A DNA stretch of 63,866 nucleotides, taken from positions 1 through 63,866 of the forward strand of contig CAJMLY010000010.1 in NCBI GenBank assembly GCA_905214425.1. The letters run 5' to 3'. This stretch comes from an uncultured bacterium (GTDB lineage Bacteria; Actinomycetota; Coriobacteriia; Coriobacteriales; Coriobacteriaceae). Within the stretch, counting starts at the first letter, position 1. The number at the start of each line of letters is the position of its first letter. This document shows, piece by piece, positions 34,114-42,726 of the stretch. The position numbers and the translations under genes were made by a program. The notes beneath the pieces are model-generated. The model ran no database searches. It saw only the letters and a program-made list of their open reading frames with translations, and had not been told where the DNA came from.

Positions 34114-36672
34114 ATGGAATTTTACGCAAGCTGCCCCGAGGGCTTTGAGTCCGCACTCGCCGACGAGCTTAAACGCCTCGGGCTTTCGCATGTCCGTCGG
34201 CTGAAGGGCCGCGCCACATTTGAGGGCGAGCTCGAAGAAGGCTACCGCGCCTGTCTATGGTCGCGCCTGGCGAGCCGCGTGTTCGTGGTACTCGGGCGCT
34301 TTGAGGCGCAGGATGCCGATGAACTGTACGACGGCGTTTACGACATCGCCTGGGAGAGCATTGTTCGCACCGGAGCCACCATCGCCATCACCGCCCGCGG
34401 CGTGACCGAGCAGCTGCGCAACACGCGCTTCTCGGCCCTGCGCGCCAAGGACGCGCTGTGCGACCGTCTGGCCGAGACCACGGGCCGTCGTGCCGACGTC
34501 GATGCCGCCGACCCCGATGTTCACCTGCTGCTTTCGCTGCGCCAGCGCCGCGCGAGCATCAGTCTGGACCTTTCGGGCGACCCGCTGTTCAAACGCCTGC
34601 CGCCTGCCGCGACCCGCGCCGGCGAGGGTGCGCACGTGCTGCGCCCCGACTACGCCGCCCTGGTGCTGGCACAGGTCGGCTGGACCGTGCTATGCGAGCG
34701 CGAGCTGACGGCCGACGATTACGAGAACGAAGCCCTTCCCACGCTGATCGATGCCTCGTGCGCCGGCGGCGGCCTGTTGCTGGAAGCCGTGAACATTCTG
34801 ACCGACCGCGCCCCGGGCGCCGCACGCGAGCGCTGGGGCTTTGAGGGCTGGCAGCTGCACGACGCCGCTCTGTGGGAGCAGCTGCTTGCCGAGGCGCGCG
34901 AGCGCGAGGCGGCAGCGCGCGAGCGGCAGGCGCGCATCGTGGCCGCAGACATCGACCCCGCCGCTCGCAAGACCGCCGAGCGCATGGTCAAGAGCGCTGG
35001 TTACAAGCGTTTTGTCGACTTTTGCGCCGCCAAGTCCGCCACCGTGCTGGACCATGCTGGCGCCGTCGCCGGAGCCGCCGTAGTCGCAGACACCACCGAG
35101 ACACCGCTGTCGCTTATGCACGACGCTATGACGCTCATCGGCGAGCTGCACCGCGCGCCCGAGCTCGCTTCGGCGCCGGTCGCCGCGCTCACCCGCGATG
35201 GTCTTATGGCCCGCGCGCTCCATGCCGAGCCCGAGCGCTCGATCGCCATCATGCCCAATAACGAGGAGGCGGCTATTGAGGTTTGGCCCTCGCTCGACCA
35301 CGCCGCCGCGACATTTGAAGCTGCGACCAGCGCAGCTGCCGAGGAGCAGACCGCAGACGCTCAAGACGAAGCCGCCGCTTCCTCCATGCCCGAACCTGCC
35401 GCCACGCTCGACTTGGGCGACGGCAAGCCGCTGCCCGTGCTCATCCCGGAGTCCGAGCAGTTCGCCAACCGCCTGCGCAAGAATGCCCGTCTGCGCCGCA
35501 AGTGGGCCAAGCGCGAGGGCGTGAGCTGCTACCGCGTCTACGATGCCGACCTGCCCGACTACTCCGCCGCCATCGACCTGTACGAGGGCTGCCCGCAGAC
35601 GCCGGGCCGCTGGCTCGTCATCGCCGAATACGCCGCGCCCAAGACCATCGATCCCGCGCTGGCCCAGGCCCGCATGCTCGACATCTTGGCCATCGCGCCG
35701 CGCATCCTAGATGTTCCGGCCGAGCATGTGCACGCCAAGGCCCGCATGCGTTCGCGCGGCGGCTCGCAGTACGGCAAGCAGGGCGCCGGCAAGGGCGGAT
35801 CGGGTGAGGGCGCCAATATCGCACGCCGTCGTCTGCCGCTCATCGAAGAGGGCGGACTCACCTTTGCCGTCAACTTTGACGACTACCTGGATGTGGGCAT
35901 CTTCCTGGATCATCGCGTCACGCGCAACCTGGTGCGCGAGCACGCCAAACAGGCGCGCCGCTTCCTCAACCTGTTCGCCTACACCGGCACCGCCACCTGC
36001 TATGCGGCAGACGGCGGCGTCGAGGAGACCGTGACGGTCGACCTTTCCAACACCTACCTGGACTGGGCCGAGCGCAATATGCGCCAGAACGGCTTTGTTG
36101 GTCCGCAGCATCATTTTGTGCGCGACGACGTGCTCGCCTGGATTCGCGACCAGCGCCAGACGCGCAACCGCTGGGACTTGATCTTTGTCGACCCGCCCAC
36201 GTTCTCGAACTCGTCCAAGATGGGCCGCCGCACCTGGGATGTCCAGCGCGACCATGTTGAGCTTTTGGCCGGCGTATCTCGCCTGCTTGCACAGGGCGGA
36301 CATGCCATCTTTAGCTGCAACCTGCGCGGCTTCCGCCCCGAAACGCGCAAGCTCGCGCGCGCGGGCGTCGTGCTGGAGGACATTACGGCACAGACCATCC
36401 CCGAGGACTTCGCGCGCAACCAGAAGGTGCACCACTGCTATATCGTGCGCCGACTGCCCATCGAGGACGCCATGGCCGAGGTCGGCTTTAGCGCCGAGGA
36501 GATTGCCGAGCGAACCGAGGAGCTGCGCAACCCCGAGGCGCGCAAGCCTCGTGCAGCAGCGCCCGCGCCCACGCAGGCCGGCAACGGCAAATCAAACTTT
36601 GCCGGCAAACCCTCCCCTGCCGGCAAGTCCAAAAAGAAGAAGTTCTACGCCAGCAAGCCCAAGGGCAAATAA
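34114..36672 (+). CDS. rlmKL: RlmKL-type 23S rRNA methyltransferase with degenerate N-terminal active site
   Basis: An 852-residue fusion. N-terminal THUMP (GFESALADELKRLGL, VTEQLRNTRFSALRAKDALCDRL), an RlmL-like MTase whose SAM loop reads DASCAGGG (residue 213) instead of D-P-x-CGSGT, and a C-terminal RlmK domain with intact SAM motif FAYTGTATCYAADGG and catalytic-loop VDPPTFSNSSKM (Asp693). The usual RlmL NPPYGER motif is not found; that place is filled by an Ala/Glu-rich insertion (about residues 320-430). By family knowledge RlmL makes m2G2445 and RlmK m7G2069; here only the RlmK half looks active. The C-terminus is Lys-rich. Start at 34114 (upstream TATAAT at 34081); the frame is open further back but reads through the HAD gene. 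Confidence 0.85.
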   Translation: MEFYASCPEGFESALADELKRLGLSHVRRLKGRATFEGELEEGYRACLWSRLASRVFVVLGRFEAQDADELYDGVYDIAWESIVRTGATIAITARGVTEQLRNTRFSALRAKDALCDRLAETTGRRADVDAADPDVHLLLSLRQRRASISLDLSGDPLFKRLPPAATRAGEGAHVLRPDYAALVLAQVGWTVLCERELTADDYENEALPTLIDASCAGGGLLLEAVNILTDRAPGAARERWGFEGWQLHDAALWEQLLAEAREREAAARERQARIVAADIDPAARKTAERMVKSAGYKRFVDFCAAKSATVLDHAGAVAGAAVVADTTETPLSLMHDAMTLIGELHRAPELASAPVAALTRDGLMARALHAEPERSIAIMPNNEEAAIEVWPSLDHAAATFEAATSAAAEEQTADAQDEAAASSMPEPAATLDLGDGKPLPVLIPESEQFANRLRKNARLRRKWAKREGVSCYRVYDADLPDYSAAIDLYEGCPQTPGRWLVIAEYAAPKTIDPALAQARMLDILAIAPRILDVPAEHVHAKARMRSRGGSQYGKQGAGKGGSGEGANIARRRLPLIEEGGLTFAVNFDDYLDVGIFLDHRVTRNLVREHAKQARRFLNLFAYTGTATCYAADGGVEETVTVDLSNTYLDWAERNMRQNGFVGPQHHFVRDDVLAWIRDQRQTRNRWDLIFVDPPTFSNSSKMGRRTWDVQRDHVELLAGVSRLLAQGGHAIFSCNLRGFRPETRKLARAGVVLEDITAQTIPEDFARNQKVHHCYIVRRLPIEDAMAEVGFSAEEIAERTEELRNPEARKPRAAAPAPTQAGNGKSNFAGKPSPAGKSKKKKFYASKPKGK

Positions 36673-36675
36673 CAA

Positions 36676-36742
36676 AGTTGCGGTGGAATACGGACTGTTT
36701 TACCTGGAATTAGGCAAATATAGACCGTATTTCACCGCAACT
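36676..36742. repeat. Inverted repeat between convergent rlmKL and kdpE
   Basis: Arms AGTTGCGGTGGAATACGG / CCGTATTTCACCGCAACT (36676-36693/36725-36742), 18 bp with one G-T, 31-base loop. It fills most of a 94-base gap. A shared terminator is possible but no T-run follows. Confidence 0.75.
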
Positions 36743-36766
36743 CATAGTGGGATGGCGGACGCCGTC

Positions 36767-37480
36767 CTACCCTTGGGTGACCAGGCGATAGCCGATACCC
36801 ACGTGCGTTTGGATATAGCGCGGATGCGCGGGGTCGGACTCAATCTTCTTACGCAGCGTGCCCATAAAGACACGCAGGCTCGCCAGGTCGCTCTTGGTTG
36901 CCGTGCCCCAAATCTCGTGCAGGATAAACTGGTGCGTCAGCACCTTGTCGGCGTTGTGCGCTAGCAGGCATAACAATTTGTACTCAATCGGCGTCAGATG
37001 CAGCTCCTCGCCATCCATCGTGGCGATGCCGGCATCAAAATCGATATGCAGCTCACCGGCATCGAACGAGCCCTCAGAGGAAACACCGCCCGTTTGCGCA
37101 TACGAAAGGCGTCTGAGCGTCGTGCGAATGCGCGCGAGCAGCTCCTCGACCGAAAACGGCTTGGTCAGGTAGTCGTCGGCGCCGGCATCGAGCGCGCGAA
37201 TCTTGTCCGCATCCTCGCTGCGCGCCGAGACCACAATAATCGGCATACCCGACCATGCGCGCACCGATTCCACCACCTTGACGCCGTCCATATCGGGCAG
37301 ACCCAGGTCGAGCAGCACAATGCTCGGTGCCTGCGATGAGGCGGCGGCGATGGCGGCATGGGCGGTCTCCACGGCCATATGACGCAAGCCGTGCGCCTCG
37401 AGCGCGGCAACAATAAGATTGCGAACGGCGGGGTCGTCCTCAACGACCAAGATGAGCGGTTTTACGGCAGAGTTCGGCAC
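36767..37480 (-). CDS. kdpE: KdpE-like response regulator
   Basis: A 237-residue OmpR-type regulator. Receiver acid pocket Asp15-Asp16, phospho-acceptor Asp58 in VLLDLGLPD, Lys in TKPFS; C-terminal winged helix with LTPIEYKLLCLLAHNADKVLTHQFILHEIWG, very characteristic of KdpE. The start is a GTG at 37480 with AAGGAG upstream, 4 bases after the kdpD stop. The longer ATG frame would overlap kdpD. In known systems KdpE activates potassium-uptake genes; here kup, not kdpFABC, is in the same gene run. Confidence 0.9.
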   Translation of the reverse strand: MPNSAVKPLILVVEDDPAVRNLIVAALEAHGLRHMAVETAHAAIAAASSQAPSIVLLDLGLPDMDGVKVVESVRAWSGMPIIVVSARSEDADKIRALDAGADDYLTKPFSVEELLARIRTTLRRLSYAQTGGVSSEGSFDAGELHIDFDAGIATMDGEELHLTPIEYKLLCLLAHNADKVLTHQFILHEIWGTATKSDLASLRVFMGTLRKKIESDPAHPRYIQTHVGIGYRLVTQG

Positions 37481-37484
37481 AGCG

Positions 37485-39110
37485 CTACTCCTTATCAAAC
37501 GAAACGTCGGCGACGGGAAGCTCAATCGTAAAGACCGAGCCGTGCGGGTCCGCCGCGGCAACCTCTATGCTACCGCCATGCGCCAGCGCAATGGAGCGGC
37601 AAAGCGAAAGACCCAGGCCCACGCTGCGATGGCTGTCGGCAAGACCGTGGTTGGCGGTGTAGAACGACTCAAAGATTCGCTCGCGGTCCTCGGGCGCAAT
37701 GCCCGGGCCGTCATCGGCCACCGAGCACGCCACGCGTCCATCGTCGACGTCAATCGAAATCACGATATGCGAGCCTGCGGGCGTATAGGTGATGGCGTTG
37801 TTCACCAGATTGACCACCAGCTGCACCATCAGGCGCGCATCGACGTTGACGAGCGCCGGCTCGTCGCACGGCACCACCTTAAGATCGTGCTCACGCACGG
37901 CCGGACTTACGTGGCGCAGCGCCTCCTCGACGATATCGTCCATGAGCTCGAGCGTGGTCGACAGATGCATGCCGCCACCCTCGAGCTTGGTGATGGCGAG
38001 CAGGTTCTCGACGGTGGCGTTGAGCCACAGCGCATCCGAGCGAATGGATAGAAGCAGGCCGCGGCGCGTCTGGGCATCGAGAACCGCGGTGCCGGTCGAG
38101 CCCTGATCGAGCAGCACGTCGGCATTACCCGAAATACTGGTAAGCGGTGTGCGCAGATCGTGCGAGATGGAGCGCAGCAGGTTGGCGCGCAACTGTTCGT
38201 TTTTGGCGAGCACCGCCGCCTCCTCGCGGGCCTCCATAGCGCGGGCGCGATCGAGTGCCAGCTCGCCTTCGCTCACGATGGCATCGGCAAGTGTCCGCTC
38301 CTCGTGCGTCAGCACGTCGGGCTCGGCAACGATAGCCAGCACGCCCACCACCGAGGCGGGGTCGCCCGAGCGCACGAAGCCGTCGCCTGTGCGAACCGTC
38401 AGGTAGATGCCATAAAACGCCGAGCCGCCATAGGTGGCATCGAGCGGCGTTCCCACATAGGCGGACGCCGAGAGCCGCGGCGGCATCTGCGGCGCCAGTT
38501 CATGCACCGGCGCGGCATCGCCCACGGCCGTGTAAGTCGCACGCGGCAGCAGGTCATCGCCCTCGGCGTCGGCGCTGTACCACACGACCGGACAGCCCGA
38601 AAGACGCGCCAGCTGCGTTGCCATGGCATGGACAATCTGCTGCTGATCGGCGCAGCGCTGCAACATGCGGTTGGTCTCGAGCACCATATGCGTGCGGCGG
38701 TCGCTGGCGGCAGCCTGTGCCAAGGCGCGGCGCAGGGCCAACGCAATCGAGCTCGACACAAGCGAGACCACGAACATGATGAAGAACATGCCGGGATAGC
38801 CGCGATCGATAAGCGACAGCGAGTAGCGCGGGTCGACAAACAAGAAGTTGTAGAGCGCCACGGCGGCAGCCGAGCTCAGCAAGCAATACAGGCGACTCCA
38901 GGTAAAGAATGCGCACAGCTGAACGGCGAACACATAGACGATCATGATGCTCGGCGCGAGACCCGGATGGTCGAGCAGCGCACCCACAATCGTCGCCGCG
39001 ACCAGCAGCCCCACCGATACGCAGGCGTCATACAGAGGAGTGCGGCGCGTCAGCGTTGTGCGCCGCCACCAAAAGCTATCGGCAATATCGCCGTCCGTAC
39101 GGACGTCCAT
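37485..39110 (-). CDS. KdpD-like histidine kinase lacking the N-terminal sensor domain
   Basis: A 541-residue kinase with a DUF4118 four-helix membrane region (about residues 28-130), a GAF-like domain (150-290), HisKA with His317 in SISHDLRTPLTSISGN, and HATPase (NLVNNAITYTP, DDGPGIAPEDRERIFESFY, GLGLSLCRSIA). The large N-terminal KdpD/Usp cytoplasmic domain of full-length KdpD (about 350 residues, with its Walker-like motif) is missing. The start at 39110 is preceded by AGGGGCGGGG, and the upstream gap contains only a hairpin, so the truncation appears genuine and not a frameshift. It overlaps nothing and is 4 bases from kdpE. Confidence 0.88.
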   Translation of the reverse strand: MDVRTDGDIADSFWWRRTTLTRRTPLYDACVSVGLLVAATIVGALLDHPGLAPSIMIVYVFAVQLCAFFTWSRLYCLLSSAAAVALYNFLFVDPRYSLSLIDRGYPGMFFIMFVVSLVSSSIALALRRALAQAAASDRRTHMVLETNRMLQRCADQQQIVHAMATQLARLSGCPVVWYSADAEGDDLLPRATYTAVGDAAPVHELAPQMPPRLSASAYVGTPLDATYGGSAFYGIYLTVRTGDGFVRSGDPASVVGVLAIVAEPDVLTHEERTLADAIVSEGELALDRARAMEAREEAAVLAKNEQLRANLLRSISHDLRTPLTSISGNADVLLDQGSTGTAVLDAQTRRGLLLSIRSDALWLNATVENLLAITKLEGGGMHLSTTLELMDDIVEEALRHVSPAVREHDLKVVPCDEPALVNVDARLMVQLVVNLVNNAITYTPAGSHIVISIDVDDGRVACSVADDGPGIAPEDRERIFESFYTANHGLADSHRSVGLGLSLCRSIALAHGGSIEVAAADPHGSVFTIELPVADVSFDKE

Positions 39111-39138
39111 CAGTGCCCCGCCCCTCTCTCAAAAACAA

Positions 39139-39177
39139 AAACCACCACAAAGGGGACAGGCACCTTTGTGGTGGTTT
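39139..39177. repeat. REP-like palindrome, copy F
   Basis: AAACCACCACAAAGG / CCTTTGTGGTGGTTT, 15-bp perfect arms around GGACAGGCA, in the gap between the small membrane protein and kdpD. The core is the same AAAGGGGACAG..CCTTT as in other copies, with a different outer arm. Confidence 0.8.
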
Positions 39178-39222
39178 CCCTTGTGGTGGTTCCAAGTGTA
39201 TAGCCTTTGCAACCGGCGGTCG

Positions 39223-39417
39223 CTAGACAAACAGCACATGCGCGAGCAGGGCACACACGCACACCGCTCCAAATACCAGTGCCACGATCGAGATCACGCG
39301 GTCGGCCATATCCATGTTGGCACGGTTCGTAAGGAACCGATCTTCGGCGGCGTCGACACGCGCCTCACGCACCATTTCGACCACCGCCTCACGGCCATCG
39401 AGCGCCTTTGTATCCAT
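39223..39417 (-). CDS. Small single-pass membrane protein between kup and kdpD
   Basis: A 64-residue protein, not recognised. A charged N-terminal half (ALDGREAVVEMVREARVDAAEDRFLTNRAN) is followed by one hydrophobic helix (VISIVALVFGAVCVCALLAHVLFV) ending at the C-terminus. GGGGAGG precedes the ATG at 39417; an upstream ATG at 39450 (75 residues) is a weaker option. It sits 60 bases after kup and before kdpD on the same strand, so a regulatory role for the transporter or kinase is possible. That role is inference from location. Confidence 0.6.
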   Translation of the reverse strand: MDTKALDGREAVVEMVREARVDAAEDRFLTNRANMDMADRVISIVALVFGAVCVCALLAHVLFV

Positions 39418-39477
39418 GTTTACCTCCCCGGCCTCATGCTTATCCATCAAAAACCAACTCCGTGTAGCCGCCGACGT

Positions 39478-41505
39478 CTACGGCCGCTCGTTGGGGGCCA
39501 GGCGCTGCATCTTGTTCACGGCTTTGAACTTGGTGAACAGCGGCACGTACTCAAAGCTCACGTTGGAGTTCTCCAGGCCGTACCAGCGTGCAGGCGTGCC
39601 GGCGGCGCGGCGAATGATGTACTTGAGCGTGATGGCCGTACGCTCGCTCGGCTCCACATCGCTTTCAGGCGCCAGAAGCTTACGAATCAGGACGAACTTG
39701 AACGTGCCGATGTTACCCGGATCCTTGTAGACCGAGTAGTCATGCGTCTGCGGCGGCAGCTCGCCGGTGGCAGCCAGGTCCTGAACGACCTGACGCAGGT
39801 AGGCATTGACGCGCTGGTTGATCTTGTAGCCCAGGTACAGATGCACGCGGAACACGTAGTCGGTGCCGAACGTCTCGACCGAATAGGCAAAGGTGTGCGG
39901 CTCGTCCATGGTCTCGACATTCACGAACCACCAGGCGCGAGCGCGCTTGGGATGCTTGTCCAAGATCGAGTAGACGATATCACGGTCGATGTAATCGGTA
40001 TGGGTGTCCTTGGTCAGGTACACGATGTTGTCGCTCAGGCGCTCGTAGCGATCGTCATCGCGCAGGCGCTTGAGCTGCGGCAGGTAGCTGCGCAGCGGCA
40101 GCAGCGTAAACTGGCGCTGCTCAACAGCCGTGCCGTTGTACCAGCACACCATGATGCCCATGATGAGCGCGGCCATGAGGATGGTGAAGTAGCCGCCGTG
40201 GAAGAACTTGGTGAGCGAGCTCACGAAGAAGAAGCCTTCGAGCAAAAGGAAGAAGGCCGCGAAGATCCACGGCGCGACCTTGAGCTTGCGCTCCTCGTGC
40301 AGGTAGAAGAAGAGCAGCAGCGTGGTGCACATCATAGTCAGCGTAATGGCAAGGCCGTAGGCGGCTTCCATATGCGCCGAGTTCTGGAACAGCAGCACCA
40401 CGATGACGCAGCCGACAAGCATGACGTTGTTGACCATGGGGATGTAGAGCTGGCCCTTGGTCTCGGCAGGGTAGAAGACCTGCATGTGCGGCATGAGGTC
40501 CAGACGGCTGGCCTCGGACACCAGCGAGAATGCGCCGGTGATGAGCGCCTGCGAGGCAATGATGGCAGCGACGGTGGAAAGGCCGACGGCAAACGGGCGC
40601 AGGCCCGGGGCGAGCATCTGGTAGAACGGGTTGAGATCGGCAATGCCCATGAGCTCGGGGTTGGCAGCGTTGTTCATAAGCCAAGCGCCCTGGCCCATAT
40701 AGGAAAGCAGCAGGCAGCACTTAACGAACGGCCAGGTGGCGTAGATGTTGCCGCGGCCGACGTGGCCCATGTCGGAGTAGAGCGCCTCGGCACCGGTGGT
40801 GGCGAGGAAGCAGCTGCCCAGAATCATGATGCCCGCGTGGTTGTTGGGACTCAGCAAAAAGGCGATGCCGCGCACCGGGTTGAGGCACAGCAGCACGGCG
40901 GGGTGCTGGAAGACAAAGAACAGACCCGTGCCGCCTAGGAACAGGAACCACAGCGTCATGATGGGGCCAAAGGCGTGACCGATCTTGGCCGTACCGATGC
41001 GCTGCACCAAGAAGAGCACGATGATGATGGCGAGCGTAATGGCGACGACGCGGCCCTGGTCATCGCCCAGCACGGCATGGACCGCCGGGATGGTGCGCAG
41101 GCCCTCGATGGCCGTGGTAACGGTAACGGCCGGCGTCAGGATGCCGTCGGCGAGCAGCGCGGCGCCACCCAGCATGGCGGGGATGATAAGCCACTTGCCA
41201 CAGCGCTTGACCAGGCTGTACAGGGCAAAGATGCCGCCCTCACCATGGTTATCGGCGCGCAGCGAGATGAGCACATACTTGATGGTGGTCAGCAGCGTGA
41301 CCGTCCACACGACAAGGGAGAGCGCGCCAAGCACGAACTCCTCCGTCACGCTTCCGATGCCGCCGTTGCCGGCAACGAGCGCCTTGGTTACATACATAGG
41401 GCTGGTGCCGATATCGCCGTACACCACGCCCAGCGTGACGAGCATCGCCGAGATGCTCACAGGAATCGCAGCGTGCGAGGCTGCCTCCTTGGCCTTCTGT
41501 TCCAT
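39478..41505 (-). CDS. kup: Kup-type potassium uptake transporter
   Basis: A 675-residue KUP/HAK/KT transporter. N-terminal motif LVTLGVVYGDIGTSPMY is diagnostic; about twelve helices follow to residue 450, then a soluble C-terminal domain (FVNVETMDEPHTFAYSVETFGTDYVFRVHLYLGYK). It is a K+/H+ symporter. Start at 41505 with GGGAGGAAA upstream, preferred over an ATG 18 bases earlier. It precedes, on the same strand, the small membrane protein and KdpD/KdpE, which suggests that this two-component system monitors or regulates potassium uptake by Kup. Confidence 0.95.
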   Translation of the reverse strand: MEQKAKEAASHAAIPVSISAMLVTLGVVYGDIGTSPMYVTKALVAGNGGIGSVTEEFVLGALSLVVWTVTLLTTIKYVLISLRADNHGEGGIFALYSLVKRCGKWLIIPAMLGGAALLADGILTPAVTVTTAIEGLRTIPAVHAVLGDDQGRVVAITLAIIIVLFLVQRIGTAKIGHAFGPIMTLWFLFLGGTGLFFVFQHPAVLLCLNPVRGIAFLLSPNNHAGIMILGSCFLATTGAEALYSDMGHVGRGNIYATWPFVKCCLLLSYMGQGAWLMNNAANPELMGIADLNPFYQMLAPGLRPFAVGLSTVAAIIASQALITGAFSLVSEASRLDLMPHMQVFYPAETKGQLYIPMVNNVMLVGCVIVVLLFQNSAHMEAAYGLAITLTMMCTTLLLFFYLHEERKLKVAPWIFAAFFLLLEGFFFVSSLTKFFHGGYFTILMAALIMGIMVCWYNGTAVEQRQFTLLPLRSYLPQLKRLRDDDRYERLSDNIVYLTKDTHTDYIDRDIVYSILDKHPKRARAWWFVNVETMDEPHTFAYSVETFGTDYVFRVHLYLGYKINQRVNAYLRQVVQDLAATGELPPQTHDYSVYKDPGNIGTFKFVLIRKLLAPESDVEPSERTAITLKYIIRRAAGTPARWYGLENSNVSFEYVPLFTKFKAVNKMQRLAPNERP

Positions 41506-41630
41506 AAGCCGGTTTCCTCCCAACTTTAATGTTCGAAGGAATTATAGGTAATCGGCCCATGTTTGAATGGCGCTGTTTTCCCAGCTAAATAAACATTTAT
41601 ACGGCCTTTAGGCCACCGCGGCGATATGGA

Positions 41631-41661
41631 ATGTGACAAAGGGGCTGTCCCTTTGTCACAT
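41631..41661. repeat. REP-like palindrome, copy G
   Basis: ATGTGACAAAGGGGCTGTCCCTTTGTCACAT, 13-bp arms with central mismatches, immediately after the nitroreductase stop codon. Confidence 0.8.
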
Positions 41662-41664
41662 CCG

Positions 41665-42513
41665 TCATTTTCCGAGCCAGTTTTTGAACCACCACTCCAT
41701 GGATCGGCTCATCTCGGCCATAAAGGGGCTCGTGTGCTTGCGGGTGTAGATATCCACGACGCGCTCCCCCACCTCGCGAGCATGCGGACGGAACATCGCA
41801 TCCATCTCGGCCACCTGCGCATCCATAGTCGCAGCGTCCGCACGGCGGTAGCGTTCCTCGTGCACCAGGTTCACCACAGGATGCGCAATCGCCGGACGCT
41901 CCTTGCGGGGCGTGCCGATGATGAGCATCGACAGCGGCATGGTATAGGGCGGCAGATCGAGCAGCTCGGCAACTTCCTCGGCGTTCTCGACGATATCACC
42001 GATGTAGCAGCTCCCCAGCCCCAGGGCCTCGGCGGCAACCACAGCGTTTTGCGCGGCGATCACGGCGTCCTGGGCCGCGATGGCAAAGTCACCCAGACCC
42101 GGCGCGCGGCGGGGCGCCTTACCCGTGCGCTCGACAAACTCGGGCTCAAAGCAGCCCACGTGCTCAAACAGATCGATCCACTTGGCATAATCGACCACAA
42201 ATATTAGTGCCCAGGGCGCCTTGGCGATCATGGGCTGGTGGTCGCACAGGTCGGCCAGACGATCCAGCGTAGCCTGCTCGCGAATGCTCACGATGGAATA
42301 CATCATCATGGCGCCCGCCGACGGCGCGCGACTCGCCGCATGCAAAATTGCCGCCCGCTGCTCGTCGGTCACCGCCACGGGACGGTCGTCGTCATCACGC
42401 GCGAAGGCACGCGTGGAGGAACGGTGCTCCAACGTGTCCAGCACCGCATTGCCCGTGGTCTCGACCGGATAGCCGCACGTATCCACAGCCTTGGTGCAAA
42501 CCTGCTCGTTCAT
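41665..42513 (-). CDS. Nitroreductase-family flavoprotein
   Basis: A 282-residue FMN-dependent nitroreductase-like protein. FMN-phosphate-binding Arg motif HRSSTRAF, then ASRAPSAGAMMMYSI, and the distal ALGLGSCYIGDIVENAEEVAELLDLPPYTMPLSMLIIGTP. Such enzymes reduce nitro, quinone or flavin substrates with NAD(P)H. C-terminal 60 residues are helical and longer than in the minimal family. Single gene; the ATG at 42513 has GAGGATGAGG upstream. Substrate unknown. Confidence 0.87.
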   Translation of the reverse strand: MNEQVCTKAVDTCGYPVETTGNAVLDTLEHRSSTRAFARDDDDRPVAVTDEQRAAILHAASRAPSAGAMMMYSIVSIREQATLDRLADLCDHQPMIAKAPWALIFVVDYAKWIDLFEHVGCFEPEFVERTGKAPRRAPGLGDFAIAAQDAVIAAQNAVVAAEALGLGSCYIGDIVENAEEVAELLDLPPYTMPLSMLIIGTPRKERPAIAHPVVNLVHEERYRRADAATMDAQVAEMDAMFRPHAREVGERVVDIYTRKHTSPFMAEMSRSMEWWFKNWLGK

Positions 42514-42726
42514 CGCCTCATCCTCGCTAATTCTTTAAGAAGCCTTTACGTTTCCGTGTAATTCCCGTCCATTATCGCGCAGGTCGCCACTACATTGCGC
42601 CACACCGCCACACGTGCGCGTTAATATGGCTGGTTGTTGTGCGCAGACACCAATTGCAGCGCATATCTTGGTAACAATCGGGTAAACCCCCGCTTTCGTA
42701 CGTTTTAGTTTGTGAGGAGTCTCAGC

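Noticed and set aside
37485..39222. KdpD truncation as a frameshift artefact
   Set aside because: The upstream 112 bases hold a hairpin and another gene's end, with no KdpD N-domain residues in any frame.
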